From Inia geoffrensis (taxonomy: Eukaryota; Chordata; Mammalia; Artiodactyla; Iniidae): DNA of 64,000 bases. The stretch is from the NCBI GenBank assembly GCA_036417435.1, contig JAZAQT010000468.1:146251-210250 (forward strand), given 5' to 3'. Shown here one piece after another: positions 24,501-38,400 of the stretch (its first letter is position 1; each line of letters begins with the position of its first letter). The position numbers and the translations under genes were made by a program. The notes beneath the pieces were generated by a model. The model saw nothing but the letters and a program-made list of their open reading frames with translations. It was not told the origin of the DNA and did not search any database.

Positions 24501-25462
24501 TCAACCAAATGAACTCAACACCCCGTATTCAAAACCTAGGAATATACCTCACTATGAAGAAAATTAAAACCCATACATTTATAGGTCTCCATAAGAAAAT
24601 CATTTGTTTACAGCAACATACACACAGCAGTGTAAATAAGCTAAATCCCCTTATAAAAATAAATTTGAAAAAGAAAACACAAGGAATGTCAAATAGAGAG
24701 AAATTCTTAAATAAGTCCTTCAGGGCTTGTGAGGAATCTTGCATTTACCACCTCTACATCCACAGCTGTGGGAGAGATAAGGCTGGACACTTCGGGCTGA
24801 TACTATTGGTGAGGGAATGCAGACTCTTTGAGGTAATGGTGCATGGTTCCCATGGCACGGGTCCCAAATCTCCACGTTTAAGGGATTTATCCTTCAGCTA
24901 AAATATGCATGGAAATCCCAGAATATGGTCCACGAAGTGAGCAGGCAAAATTTCTAAAACTCATCGCCATTTTAGCCCCCTGGTACTCGAGTTCGCCGTT
25001 CCAGATGCAATATTAACACTCTCCCCACTTGGAGAGTCAGTGCCTTTGACCTCTTGTTTCGCACAGTTTGCAATTTCTGTGGAAGATGAACAGGAATAAG
25101 GAGAACGAATGAGCAGCTAACTTGATGTGTTTGGACGGGCACATTGAACACTGATTTCCCTACAGGAAGAAGAATTCACCAAAGGCTCAGCGTGCCATGC
25201 CGGAACGAGATTAGGGACTGAAGCAATTCTTCGGGTTTGCAGTCAGCTCACAAGAAAGCGAGTTGAGAAAAGGAGATTTTTGGCACTGTAACTCACAATC
25301 CTGCAGAGTTCCAAATGACCCCTATCATCCAAAAATTTATTGAAGGAAGGCTGTGAAGAGGACTTGAACGCGACGCAGAATTGCAGAAAACAGATATCAG
25401 GGGGTAGATAAGAACTGCTCTGAAAGCGTAGGAAAAGAGGCAGCAGTTCGACAGTGATGCAC

Positions 25463-27198
25463 TTGGCCAAAAAGGGCGTATGCGTTTTTTCCTGAATATA
25501 TTCAGGAAAAAACGCATACGCCCTTTTTGGCCAACCAAGCAAGCCTGCAATGGAAATCCACACTACAAGGAAGTCTTACTTCCCACTGATCCAAAGGGTC
25601 GTCCGAAAAAATTGTAAAATCCAGAGAGGCAGGACAGGCAATGGAGAACCGGCAGCCTTGTTATGCTGATGGACCGGATGTAAATTACCAACAGCCACTC
25701 TGGAGAAGTGGATGGTGCTTCCTGGAACAAAGAAAAAACGAAGCTAGATAGCCTAGGGCACTTCCCATAATGGTGCTATAGATTCGGAAAATTTAAATGA
25801 AAAAGACACAGCCACACCAAAGTTTGGGGCTGCTCTGTGTACGGGATCCTTGACTATGGTACAACTTTAATAGCCCAGAGAGAGAAAAAATGGATATAGA
25901 AGTTGTGGTGCATCCCTAAAATGGGATATCACTCAACAATGAAATCAATGGCAACAGACCAGTAGCAGCATAATGAGTGGATTTAGTTATGATGATTCTA
26001 AGTGAAATAAGTCACACAGAAAAAGAAACATCATAAGATATCACTAATACCGGGAATGTAAACACGGCTACGTGTGAACTGCATTACAAAACACAACAGA
26101 TTCTCACATTTACAAAAGAAACTTATGCATGCTTAAGGGGAAAGGAGAGTGGTGAGGCTGCATAAAACCAGAGGTTGACATTAGGACAGATACCATTCCA
26201 TAAGCCAAATATATATTAGACAAGACCTACACATTGCTCAACCAAATGAACTCAACACCCCGTATTCAAAACCTAGGAATATACCTCACTATGAAGAAAA
26301 TTAAAACCCATACATTTATAGGTCTCCATAAGAAAATCATTTGTTTACAGCAACATACACACAGCAGTGTAAATAAGCTAAATCCCCTTATAAAAATAAA
26401 TTTGAAAAAGAAAACAAAAGGAATGTCAAATAGAGAGAAATTCTTAAATAAGTCCTTCAGGGCTTGTGAGGAATCTTGCATTTACCACCTCTACATCCAC
26501 AGCTGTGGGAGAGATAATGCTGGACACTTGGGGCTGATACTATTGGTGAGGGAATGCAGACTCTTTGAGGTAATGGTGCATGGTTCCCATGGCAAGGGTC
26601 CCAAATCTCCACGTTTAAGGGATTTATCCTTCAGCTAAAATATGCATGGAAAACCTAGAATATGGTCCACGAAGTGTCCAGGCAAAATTTTAAAACTCAT
26701 CGCCATTTTCGCCCCCTGGTACTCGAGTTCGCCGTTCCAGATGCGATATTAACATTCTCCGCACTTGGAGAGTCAGTGCCTTTGACCTCTTGTTTGGCAC
26801 AGTTTGCAATTTCTGTGGAAGATGAACAGGAATAAGGAGAACGAATGAGCGGCTAACTCGATGTGTTTGGATGGGCACATTGAACTCTGATTTCCCTACA
26901 GGAAGAAGAATTCACCAAAGGCTCAGCGTGTCATGCCGGAACGAGATTAGGGACTGAAGCAATTTTTCGGGTTTGCAGTCAGCTCACAAGAAAGCGAGTT
27001 GAGAAAAGGAGATTTTGGGCACTGTAACTCACAATCCTGCAGAGTTCCAAATGTCCCCTATCATCCAAAAATTTATTGAAGGAAGGCTGTGAAGAGGACT
27101 TTAACGCGACGCAGAATTGCAGAAAACAGATATCAGGGGGTAGGTAAGAACTGCTCTGAAAGCGTAGGAAAAGAGGCAGCAGTTCGACAGTGATGCAC
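25463..27198 (+). repeat. Satellite unit, subfamily C (1736 bp)
   Basis: Begins like B in its L1-derived half (GAGAAAAAATGG, TTGTTTACAGC) but carries CTTACTTCCCACTGATCC and GGGTCGTCC right after the palindrome. It ends with a different haplotype: GAAGTGTCCAGGC, AAAATTTTAAAAC, ATGTCCCCTATC, TTTAACGCG and the left arm CCAAACACGGCG. The end is shared with the unit finishing at 15042, which also precedes an A unit. Confidence 0.9.
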
Positions 27199-28933
27199 TT
27201 GGCCAAACACGGCGTATGCGTTTTTTCCTGAATATATTCAGTAAAAAACGCATACGCCCTTTTCGGCCAACCAAGCAAGCCTGCAATGGAAATCCGCACT
27301 ACAAGGAAGTCTCACTTCCCACCGATCCAAAGGGCCGTCCGAAAAATTTGTAAAATCCAGAGAGGCAGGACAGGCAATGGAGAACCGGCAGCCTTGTTAT
27401 GCTGATGGACCGGATGTAAATTACCAACAGCCACTCTGGAGAAGTGGATGGTTCTTCCTGGAACAAAGAAAAAACGAAGCTAGATAGCCTAGGGCACTTC
27501 CCATAATGGTGCTATAGATTCGGAAAATTTAAATGAAAAAGACACAGCCACACCAAAGTTTGGGGCTGCTCTGTGTACTGGATCCTTGACTATGGTACAA
27601 CTTTAATAGCCCAGAGAGAGAAAAATGGATATAGAAGTTGTGGTACATCCCTACAATGGAATATCACTCAACAATGAAATCAAAGGCAACAGACCAGTAG
27701 CAGCATAATGAGTGGATTTAGTTACGATGATTCTAAGTGAAATAAGTCACACAGAAAAAGAAACATCATAAGATATCACTAATACCGGGAATGTAAACAC
27801 GGCTACGTGTGAACTGCATTACAAAACACAACAGATTCTCACATTTACAAAAGAAACTTATGCATGCTTAAGGGGAAAGGAGAGTGGGGAGGCTGCATAA
27901 AACCAGAGGTTGACATTAGGACAGATACCATTCCATAAGCCAAATATATATTAGACAGGACCTACACATTGCTCAACCAAATGAACTCAACACCCCGTAT
28001 TCAAAACCTAGGAATATACCTCACTATGAAGAAAATTAAAACCCATACATTTATAGGTCTCCATAAGAAAATCATTTGTTCACAGCAACATACACACAGC
28101 AGTGTAAATAAGCTAAATCCCCTTATAAAAATAAATTTGAAAAAGAAAACACAAGGAATGTCAAATAGAGAGAAATTCTTAAATAAGTCCTTCAGGGCTT
28201 GTGAGGAATCTTGCATTTACCACCTCTACATCCACAGCTGTGGGAGAGATAAGGCTGGACACTTGGGGCTGATACTATTGGTGAAGGAATGCAGACTCTT
28301 TGAGGTAATGGTGCATGGTTCCCATTGCACGGGTCCAAAATCTCCACGTTTAAGGGATTTATCCTTCAGCTAAAATATGCATGGAAAACCTAGAATATGG
28401 TCCACGAAGTGTCCAGGCAAAATTTTAAAACTCATCGCCATTTTAGCCCCCTGGTACTCAAGTTCGCCGTTCCAGATGAAATATTAACATTCTCCCCACT
28501 TGGAGAGTCAGTGCCTTTGACCTCTTGTTTGGCACAGTTTGCAATTTCCGTGGAAGATGAACAGGAATAAGGAGAACGAATGAGCGGCTAACTCGATGTG
28601 TTTGGACGGGCACATTGAACTCTAATTTCCCTACAGGAAGAAGAATTCACCAAAGACTCAGCATGCCATGCCAGAACAAGATTAGGGCCTGAAGCAATTC
28701 TTCGGGTTTTCGTTCAGCTCACAAGAAAGCGAGTTGAGAAAAGGAGATTTTGGGCACTGTAACTCACAATCCTGCAGAGTTCCAAATGACCCTTTTCATC
28801 CAAAAATTTATTGAAGGAAGGCTGTGAAGAGGACTTGAACGCGACGCAGAATTGCAGAAAACAGATATCAGGGGGTAGATAAGAACTGCTCTGAAAGCGT
28901 AGGAAAAGAGGCAGCAGTTCGACAGTGACGCAC
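27199..28933 (+). repeat. Satellite unit, subfamily A (1735 bp), second copy
   Basis: Matches the A unit at 15043 and is even closer to the copy at 30671, sharing the private right-arm base in CCCTTTTCGGCC. Its dyad is imperfect because the left arm belongs to the preceding C unit (CCAAACACGGCG) and the right arm to A (ATTCAGTAAAAAACGC). Confidence 0.93.
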
Positions 28934-30670
28934 TTGGCCAAAAAGGGCGTATGCGTTTTTTCCTGAATATATTCAGGAAAAAACGCATACGCCCTTTTTG
29001 GCCAACCAAGCAAGCCTGCAATGGAAATCCACACTACAAGGAAGTCTCTCTTCCCACCGATCCAAAGGGCCGTCCGAAAAATTTGTAAAATCCAGAGAGG
29101 CAAGACAGGCCATGGAGAACCGGCAGCCTTGTTATGCTGATGGACCGGATGTAAATTACCAACAGCCACTCTGGAGATGTGGATGGTGCTTCCTGGAACA
29201 AAGAAAAAACGAAGCTAGATAGCCTAGGGCACTTCCCATAATGGTGCTATAGATTCGGAAAATTTAAATGAAAAAGACACAGCCACACCAAAGTTTGGGG
29301 CTGCTCTGTGTACTGGATCCTTGACTATGGTACAACTTTAATAGCCCAGAGAGAGAAAAAATGGATATAGAAGTTGTGGTGCATCCCTACAATGGGATAT
29401 CACTCAACAATGAAATCAATGGCAACAGACCAGTAGCAGCATAATGAGTGGATTTAGTTATGATGATTCTAAGTGAAATAAGTCACACAGAAAAAGAAAC
29501 ATCATAAGATATCACTAATACCGGGAATGTAAACACGGCTACGTGTGAACTGCATTACAAAACACAACAGATTCTCACATTTACAAAAGAAACTTATGCA
29601 TGCTTAAGGGGAAAGGAGAGTGGTGAGGCTGCATAAAACCAGAGGTTGACATTAGGACAGATACCATTCCATAAGCCAAATATATATTAGACAAGACCTA
29701 CACATTGCTCAACCAAATGAACTCAACACCCCGTATTCAAAACCTAGGAATATACCTCACTATGAAGAAAATTAAAACCCATACATTTATAGGTCTCCAT
29801 AAGAAAATCATTTGTTTACAGCAACATACACACAGCAGTGTAAATAAGCTAAATCCCCTTATAAAAATAAATTTGAAAAAGAAAACACAAGGAATGTCAA
29901 ATAGAGAGAAATTCTTAAATAAGTCCTTCAGGGCTTGTGAGGAATCTTGCATTTACCACCTCTACATCCACAGCTGTGGGAGAGATAAGGCTGGACACTT
30001 CGGGCTGATACTATTGGTGAGGGAATGCAGACTCTTTGAGGTAATGGTGCATGGTTCCCATGGCACGGGTCCCAAATCTCCACGTTTAAGGGATTTATCC
30101 TTCAGCTAAAATATGCATGGAAATCCCAGAATATGGTCCACGAAGTGAGCAGGCAAAATTTCTAAAACTCATCGCCATTTTAGCCCCCTGGTACTCGAGT
30201 TCGCCGTTCCAGATGCAATATTAACACTCTCCCCACTTGGAGAGTCAGTGCCTTTGACCTCTTGTTTCGCACAGTTTGCAATTTCTGTGGAAGATGAACA
30301 GGAATAAGGAGAACGAATGAGCAGCTAACTTGATGTGTTTGGACGGGCACATTGAACACTGATTTCCCTACAGGAAGAAGAATTCACCAAAGGCTCAGCG
30401 TGCCATGCCGGAACGAGATTAGGGACTGAAGCAATTCTTCGGGTTTGCAGTCAGCTCACAAGAAAGCGAGTTGAGAAAAGGAGATTTTTGGCACTGTAAC
30501 TCACAATCCTGCAGAGTTCCAAATGACCCCTATCATCCAAAAATTTATTGAAGGAAGGCTGTGAAGAGGACTTGAACGCGACGCAGAATTGCAGAAAACA
30601 GATATCAGGGGGTAGATAAGAACTGCTCTGAAAGCGTAGGAAAAGAGGCAGCAGTTCGACAGTGACGCAC
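28934..30670 (+). repeat. Satellite unit, subfamily B (1737 bp), isolated copy
   Basis: A single B unit lies between two A units. Sequence and length match the B block at 16778-25462. With the preceding A unit it forms a 3472-bp A-B dimer that recurs immediately at 30671-34142. Confidence 0.93.
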
Positions 30671-32405
30671 TTGGCCAAAAAGGGCGTATGCGTTTTTTCC
30701 TGAATATATTCAGTAAAAAACGCATACGCCCTTTTCGGCCAACCAAGCAAGCCTGCAATGGAAATCCGCACTACAAGGAAGTCTCACTTCCCACCGATCC
30801 AAAGGGCCGTCCGAAAAATTTGTAAAATCCAGAGAGGCAGGACAGGCAATGGAGAACCGGCAGCCTTGTTATGCTGATGGACCGGATGTAAATTACCAAC
30901 AGCCACTCTGGAGAAGTGGATGGTTCTTCCTGGAACAAAGAAAAAACGAAGCTAGATAGCCTAGGGCACTTCCCATAATGGTGCTATAGATTCGGAAAAT
31001 TTAAATGAAAAAGACACAGCCACACCAAAGTTTGGGGCTGCTCTGTGTACTGGATCCTTGACTATGGTACAACTTTAATAGCCCAGAGAGAGAAAAATGG
31101 ATATAGAAGTTGTGGTACATCCCTACAATGGAATATCACTCAACAATGAAATCAAAGGCAACAGACCAGTAGCAGCATAATGAGTGGATTTAGTTACGAT
31201 GATTCTAAGTGAAATAAGTCACACAGAAAAAGAAACATCATAAGATATCACTAATACCGGGAATGTAAACACGGCTACGTGTGAACTGCATTACAAAACA
31301 CAACAGATTCTCACATTTACAAAAGAAACTTATGCATGCTTAAGGGGAAAGGAGAGTGGGGAGGCTGCATAAAACCAGAGGTTGACATTAGGACAGATAC
31401 CATTCCATAAGCCAAATATATATTAGACAGGACCTACACATTGCTCAACCAAATGAACTCAACACCCCGTATTCAAAACCTAGGAATATACCTCACTATG
31501 AAGAAAATTAAAACCCATACATTTATAGGTCTCCATAAGAAAATCATTTGTTCACAGCAACATACACACAGCAGTGTAAATAAGCTAAATCCCCTTATAA
31601 AAATAAATTTGAAAAAGAAAACACAAGGAATGTCAAATAGAGAGAAATTCTTAAATAAGTCCTTCAGGGCTTGTGAGGAATCTTGCATTTACCACCTCTA
31701 CATCCACAGCTGTGGGAGAGATAAGGCTGGACACTTGGGGCTGATACTATTGGTGAAGGAATGCAGACTCTTTGAGGTAATGGTGCATGGTTCCCATTGC
31801 ACGGGTCCAAAATCTCCACGTTTAAGGGATTTATCCTTCAGCTAAAATATGCATGGAAAACCTAGAATATGGTCCACGAAGTGTCCAGGCAAAATTTTAA
31901 AACTCATCGCCATTTTAGCCCCCTGGTACTCAAGTTCGCCGTTCCAGATGAAATATTAACATTCTCCCCACTTGGAGAGTCAGTGCCTTTGACCTCTTGT
32001 TTGGCACAGTTTGCAATTTCCGTGGAAGATGAACAGGAATAAGGAGAACGAATGAGCGGCTAACTCGATGTGTTTGGACGGGCACATTGAACTCTAATTT
32101 CCCTACAGGAAGAAGAATTCACCAAAGACTCAGCATGCCATGCCAGAACAAGATTAGGGCCTGAAGCAATTCTTCGGGTTTTCGTTCAGCTCACAAGAAA
32201 GCGAGTTGAGAAAAGGAGATTTTGGGCACTGTAACTCACAATCCTGCAGAGTTCCAAATGACCCTTTTCATCCAAAAATTTATTGAAGGAAGGCTGTGAA
32301 GAGGACTTGAACGCGACGCAGAATTGCAGAAAACAGATATCAGGGGGTAGATAAGAACTGCTCTGAAAGCGTAGGAAAAGAGGCAGCAGTTCGACAGTGA
32401 CGCAC
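30671..32405 (+). repeat. Satellite unit, subfamily A (1735 bp), third copy
   Basis: Downstream of the palindrome centre it is an A unit like 27199. The left arm of its palindrome is B type (GTGACGCACTTGG, CCAAAAAGGGCG), continuing the preceding B unit, while the right arm is A type (ATTCAGTAAAA, CTTTTCGGCC). The switch therefore lies between 30683 and 30713, around the dyad centre at 30706/30707. Confidence 0.94.
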
Positions 32406-35400
32406 TTGGCCAAAAAGGGCGTATGCGTTTTTTCCTGAATATATTCAGGAAAAAACGCATACGCCCTTTTTGGCCAACCAAGCAAGCCTGCAATGGAAAT
32501 CCACACTACAAGGAAGTCTCTCTTCCCACCGATCCAAAGGGCCGTCCGAAAAATTTGTAAAATCCAGAGAGGCAAGACAGGCCATGGAGAACCGGCAGCC
32601 TTGTTATGCTGATGGACCGGATGTAAATTACCAACAGCCACTCTGGAGATGTGGATGGTGCTTCCTGGAACAAAGAAAAAACGAAGCTAGATAGCCTAGG
32701 GCACTTCCCATAATGGTGCTATAGATTCGGAAAATTTAAATGAAAAAGACACAGCCACACCAAAGTTTGGGGCTGCTCTGTGTACTGGATCCTTGACTAT
32801 GGTACAACTTTAATAGCCCAGAGAGAGAAAAAATGGATATAGAAGTTGTGGTGCATCCCTACAATGGGATATCACTCAACAATGAAATCAATGGCAACAG
32901 ACCAGTAGCAGCATAATGAGTGGATTTAGTTATGATGATTCTAAGTGAAATAAGTCACACAGAAAAAGAAACATCATAAGATATCACTAATACCGGGAAT
33001 GTAAACACGGCTACGTGTGAACTGCATTACAAAACACAACAGATTCTCACATTTACAAAAGAAACTTATGCATGCTTAAGGGGAAAGGAGAGTGGTGAGG
33101 CTGCATAAAACCAGAGGTTGACATTAGGACAGATACCATTCCATAAGCCAAATATATATTAGACAAGACCTACACATTGCTCAACCAAATGAACTCAACA
33201 CCCCGTATTCAAAACCTAGGAATATACCTCACTATGAAGAAAATTAAAACCCATACATTTATAGGTCTCCATAAGAAAATCATTTGTTTACAGCAACATA
33301 CACACAGCAGTGTAAATAAGCTAAATCCCCTTATAAAAATAAATTTGAAAAAGAAAACACAAGGAATGTCAAATAGAGAGAAATTCTTAAATAAGTCCTT
33401 CAGGGCTTGTGAGGAATCTTGCATTTACCACCTCTACATCCACAGCTGTGGGAGAGATAAGGCTGGACACTTCGGGCTGATACTATTGGTGAGGGAATGC
33501 AGACTCTTTGAGGTAATGGTGCATGGTTCCCATGGCACGGGTCCCAAATCTCCACGTTTAAGGGATTTATCCTTCAGCTAAAATATGCATGGAAATCCCA
33601 GAATATGGTCCACGAAGTGAGCAGGCAAAATTTCTAAAACTCATCGCCATTTTAGCCCCCTGGTACTCGAGTTCGCCGTTCCAGATGCAATATTAACACT
33701 CTCCCCACTTGGAGAGTCAGTGCCTTTGACCTCTTGTTTCGCACAGTTTGCAATTTCTGTGGAAGATGAACAGGAATAAGGAGAACGAATGAGCAGCTAA
33801 CTTGATGTGTTTGGACGGGCACATTGAACACTGATTTCCCTACAGGAAGAAGAATTCACCAAAGGCTCAGCATGCCATGCCGGAACGAGATTAGGGACTG
33901 AAGCAATTCTTCGGGTTTGCAGTCAGCTCACAAGAAAGCGAGTTGAGAAAAGGAGATTTTTGGCACTGTAACTCACAATCCTGCAGAGTTCCAAATGACC
34001 CCTATCATCCAAAAATTTATTGAAGGAAGGCTGTGAAGAGGACTTGAACGCGACGCAGAATTGCAGAAAACAGATATCAGGGGGTAGATAAGAACTGCTC
34101 TGAAAGCGTAGGAAAAGAGGCAGCAGTTCGACAGTGACGCACTTGGCCAAAAAGGGCGTATGCGTTTTTTCCTGAATATATTCAGGAAAAAACGCATACG
34201 CCCTTTTTGGCCAACCAAGCAAGCCTGCAATGGAAATCCACACTACAAGGAAGTCTCTCTTCCCACCGATCCAAAGGGCCGTCCGAAAAATTTGTAAAAT
34301 CCAGAGAGGCAAGACAGGCCATGGAGAACCGGCAGCCTTGTTATGCTGATGGACCGGATGTAAATTACCAACAGCCACTCTGGAGATGTGGATGGTGCTT
34401 CCTGGAACAAAGAAAAAACGAAGCTAGATAGCCTAGGGCACTTCCCATAATGGTGCTATAGATTCGGAAAATTTAAATGAAAAAGACACAGCCACACCAA
34501 AGTTTGGGGCTGCTCTGTGTACTGGATCCTTGACTATGGTACAACTTTAATAGCCCAGAGAGAGAAAAAATGGATATAGAAGTTGTGGTGCATCCCTACA
34601 ATGGGATATCACTCAACAATGAAATCAATGGCAACAGACCAGTAGCAGCATAATGAGTGGATTTAGTTATGATGATTCTAAGTGAAATAAGTCACACAGA
34701 AAAAGAAACATCATAAGATATCACTAATACCGGGAATGTAAACACGGCTACGTGTGAACTGCATTACAAAACACAACAGATTCTCACATTTACAAAAGAA
34801 ACTTATGCATGCTTAAGGGGAAAGGAGAGTGGTGAGGCTGCATAAAACCAGAGGTTGACATTAGGACAGATACCATTCCATAAGCCAAATATATATTAGA
34901 CAAGACCTACACATTGCTCAACCAAATGAACTCAACACCCCGTATTCAAAACCTAGGAATATACCTCACTATGAAGAAAATTAAAACCCATACATTTATA
35001 GGTCTCCATAAGAAAATCATTTGTTTACAGCAACATACACACAGCAGTGTAAATAAGCTAAATCCCCTTATAAAAATAAATTTGAAAAAGAAAACACAAG
35101 GAATGTCAAATAGAGAGAAATTCTTAAATAAGTCCTTCAGGGCTTGTGAGGAATCTTGCATTTACCACCTCTACATCCACAGCTGTGGGAGAGATAAGGC
35201 TGGACACTTCGGGCTGATACTATTGGTGAGGGAATGCAGACTCTTTGAGGTAATGGTGCATGGTTCCCATGGCACGGGTCCCAAATCTCCACGTTTAAGG
35301 GATTTATCCTTCAGCTAAAATATGCATGGAAATCCCAGAATATGGTCCACGAAGTGAGCAGGCAAAATTTCTAAAACTCATCGCCATTTTAGCCCCCTGG

Positions 35401-38400
35401 TACTCGAGTTCGCCGTTCCAGATGCAATATTAACACTCTCCCCACTTGGAGAGTCAGTGCCTTTGACCTCTTGTTTCGCACAGTTTGCAATTTCTGTGGA
35501 AGATGAACAGGAATAAGGAGAACGAATGAGCAGCTAACTTGATGTGTTTGGACGGGCACATTGAACACTGATTTCCCTACAGGAAGAAGAATTCACCAAA
35601 GGCTCAGCGTGCCATGCCGGAACGAGATTAGGGACTGAAGCAATTCTTCGGGTTTGCAGTCAGCTCACAAGAAAGCGAGTTGAGAAAAGGAGATTTTTGG
35701 CACTGTAACTCACAATCCTGCAGAGTTCCAAATGACCCCTATCATCCAAAAATTTATTGAAGGAAGGCTGTGAAGAGGACTTGAACGCGACGCAGAATTG
35801 CAGAAAACAGATATCAGGGGGTAGATAAGAACTGCTCTGAAAGCGTAGGAAAAGAGGCAGCAGTTCGACAGTGACGCACTTGGCCAAAAAGGGCGTATGC
35901 GTTTTTTCCTGAATATATTCAGGAAAAAACGCATACGCCCTTTTTGGCCAACCAAGCAAGCCTGCAATGGAAATCCACACTACAAGGAAGTCTCTCTTCC
36001 CACCGATCCAAAGGGCCGTCCGAAAAATTTGTAAAATCCAGAGAGGCAAGACAGGCCATGGAGAACCGGCAGCCTTGTTATGCTGATGGACCGGATGTAA
36101 ATTACCAACAGCCACTCTGGAGATGTGGATGGTGCTTCCTGGAACAAAGAAAAAACGAAGCTAGATAGCCTAGGGCACTTCCCATAATGGTGCTATAGAT
36201 TCGGAAAATTTAAATGAAAAAGACACAGCCACACCAAAGTTTGGGGCTGCTCTGTGTACTGGATCCTTGACTATGGTACAACTTTAATAGCCCAGAGAGA
36301 GAAAAAATGGATATAGAAGTTGTGGTGCATCCCTACAATGGGATATCACTCAACAATGAAATCAATGGCAACAGACCAGTAGCAGCATAATGAGTGGATT
36401 TAGTTATGATGATTCTAAGTGAAATAAGTCACACAGAAAAAGAAACATCATAAGATATCACTAATACCGGGAATGTAAACACGGCTACGTGTGAACTGCA
36501 TTACAAAACACAACAGATTCTCACATTTACAAAAGAAACTTATGCATGCTTAAGGGGAAAGGAGAGTGGTGAGGCTGCATAAAACCAGAGGTTGACATTA
36601 GGACAGATACCATTCCATAAGCCAAATATATATTAGACAAGACCTACACATTGCTCAACCAAATGAACTCAACACCCCGTATTCAAAACCTAGGAATATA
36701 CCTCACTATGAAGAAAATTAAAACCCATACATTTATAGGTCTCCATAAGAAAATCATTTGTTTACAGCAACATACACACAGCAGTGTAAATAAGCTAAAT
36801 CCCCTTATAAAAATAAATTTGAAAAAGAAAACACAAGGAATGTCAAATAGAGAGAAATTCTTAAATAAGTCCTTCAGGGCTTGTGAGGAATCTTGCATTT
36901 ACCACCTCTACATCCACAGCTGTGGGAGAGATAAGGCTGGACACTTCGGGCTGATACTATTGGTGAGGGAATGCAGACTCTTTGAGGTAATGGTGCATGG
37001 TTCCCATGGCACGGGTCCCAAATCTCCACGTTTAAGGGATTTATCCTTCAGCTAAAATATGCATGGAAATCCCAGAATATGGTCCACGAAGTGAGCAGGC
37101 AAAATTTCTAAAACTCATCGCCATTTTAGCCCCCTGGTACTCGAGTTCGCCGTTCCAGATGCAATATTAACACTCTCCCCACTTGGAGAGTCAGTGCCTT
37201 TGACCTCTTGTTTCGCACAGTTTGCAATTTCTGTGGAAGATGAACAGGAATAAGGAGAACGAATGAGCAGCTAACTTGATGTGTTTGGACGGGCACATTG
37301 AACACTGATTTCCCTACAGGAAGAAGAATTCACCAAAGGCTCAGCGTGCCATGCCGGAACGAGATTAGGGACTGAAGCAATTCTTCGGGTTTGCAGTCAG
37401 CTCACAAGAAAGCGAGTTGAGAAAAGGAGATTTTTGGCACTGTAACTCACAATCCTGCAGAGTTCCAAATGACCCCTATCATCCAAAAATTTATTGAAGG
37501 AAGGCTGTGAAGAGGACTTGAACGCGACGCAGAATTGCAGAAAACAGATATCAGGGGGTAGATAAGAACTGCTCTGAAAGCGTAGGAAAAGAGGCAGCAG
37601 TTCGACAGTGACGCACTTGGCCAAAAAGGGCGTATGCGTTTTTTCCTGAATATATTCAGGAAAAAACGCATACGCCCTTTTTGGCCAACCAAGCAAGCCT
37701 GCAATGGAAATCCACACTACAAGGAAGTCTCTCTTCCCACCGATCCAAAGGGCCGTCCGAAAAATTTGTAAAATCCAGAGAGGCAAGACAGGCCATGGAG
37801 AACCGGCAGCCTTGTTATGCTGATGGACCGGATGTAAATTACCAACAGCCACTCTGGAGATGTGGATGGTGCTTCCTGGAACAAAGAAAAAACGAAGCTA
37901 GATAGCCTAGGGCACTTCCCATAATGGTGCTATAGATTCGGAAAATTTAAATGAAAAAGACACAGCCACACCAAAGTTTGGGGCTGCTCTGTGTACTGGA
38001 TCCTTGACTATGGTACAACTTTAATAGCCCAGAGAGAGAAAAAATGGATATAGAAGTTGTGGTGCATCCCTACAATGGGATATCACTCAACAATGAAATC
38101 AATGGCAACAGACCAGTAGCAGCATAATGAGTGGATTTAGTTATGATGATTCTAAGTGAAATAAGTCACACAGAAAAAGAAACATCATAAGATATCACTA
38201 ATACCGGGAATGTAAACACGGCTACGTGTGAACTGCATTACAAAACACAACAGATTCTCACATTTACAAAAGAAACTTATGCATGCTTAAGGGGAAAGGA
38301 GAGTGGTGAGGCTGCATAAAACCAGAGGTTGACATTAGGACAGATACCATTCCATAAGCCAAATATATATTAGACAAGACCTACACATTGCTCAACCAAA

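Larger units (their letters stand above)
16778..25462 (+). repeat. Five tandem satellite units, subfamily B
   Basis: Units start at 16778, 18515, 20252, 21989 and 23726, each exactly 1737 bp. Subfamily B is marked by CCACACTACAAGGAAGTCTC followed by TCTTCCC, GGCAAGACAGG, GAGATGTGGATGGTGC, TTGTTTACAGCAAC, GACACTTCGGGC and GTGACGCACTTGG. Copies are nearly identical. The differences I noticed are a C-to-T near 17521 in the first unit and a broken palindrome base (TTTTTGGGCAACC) at 20252. The exact period and the low difference indicate very recent amplification. Confidence 0.96.
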
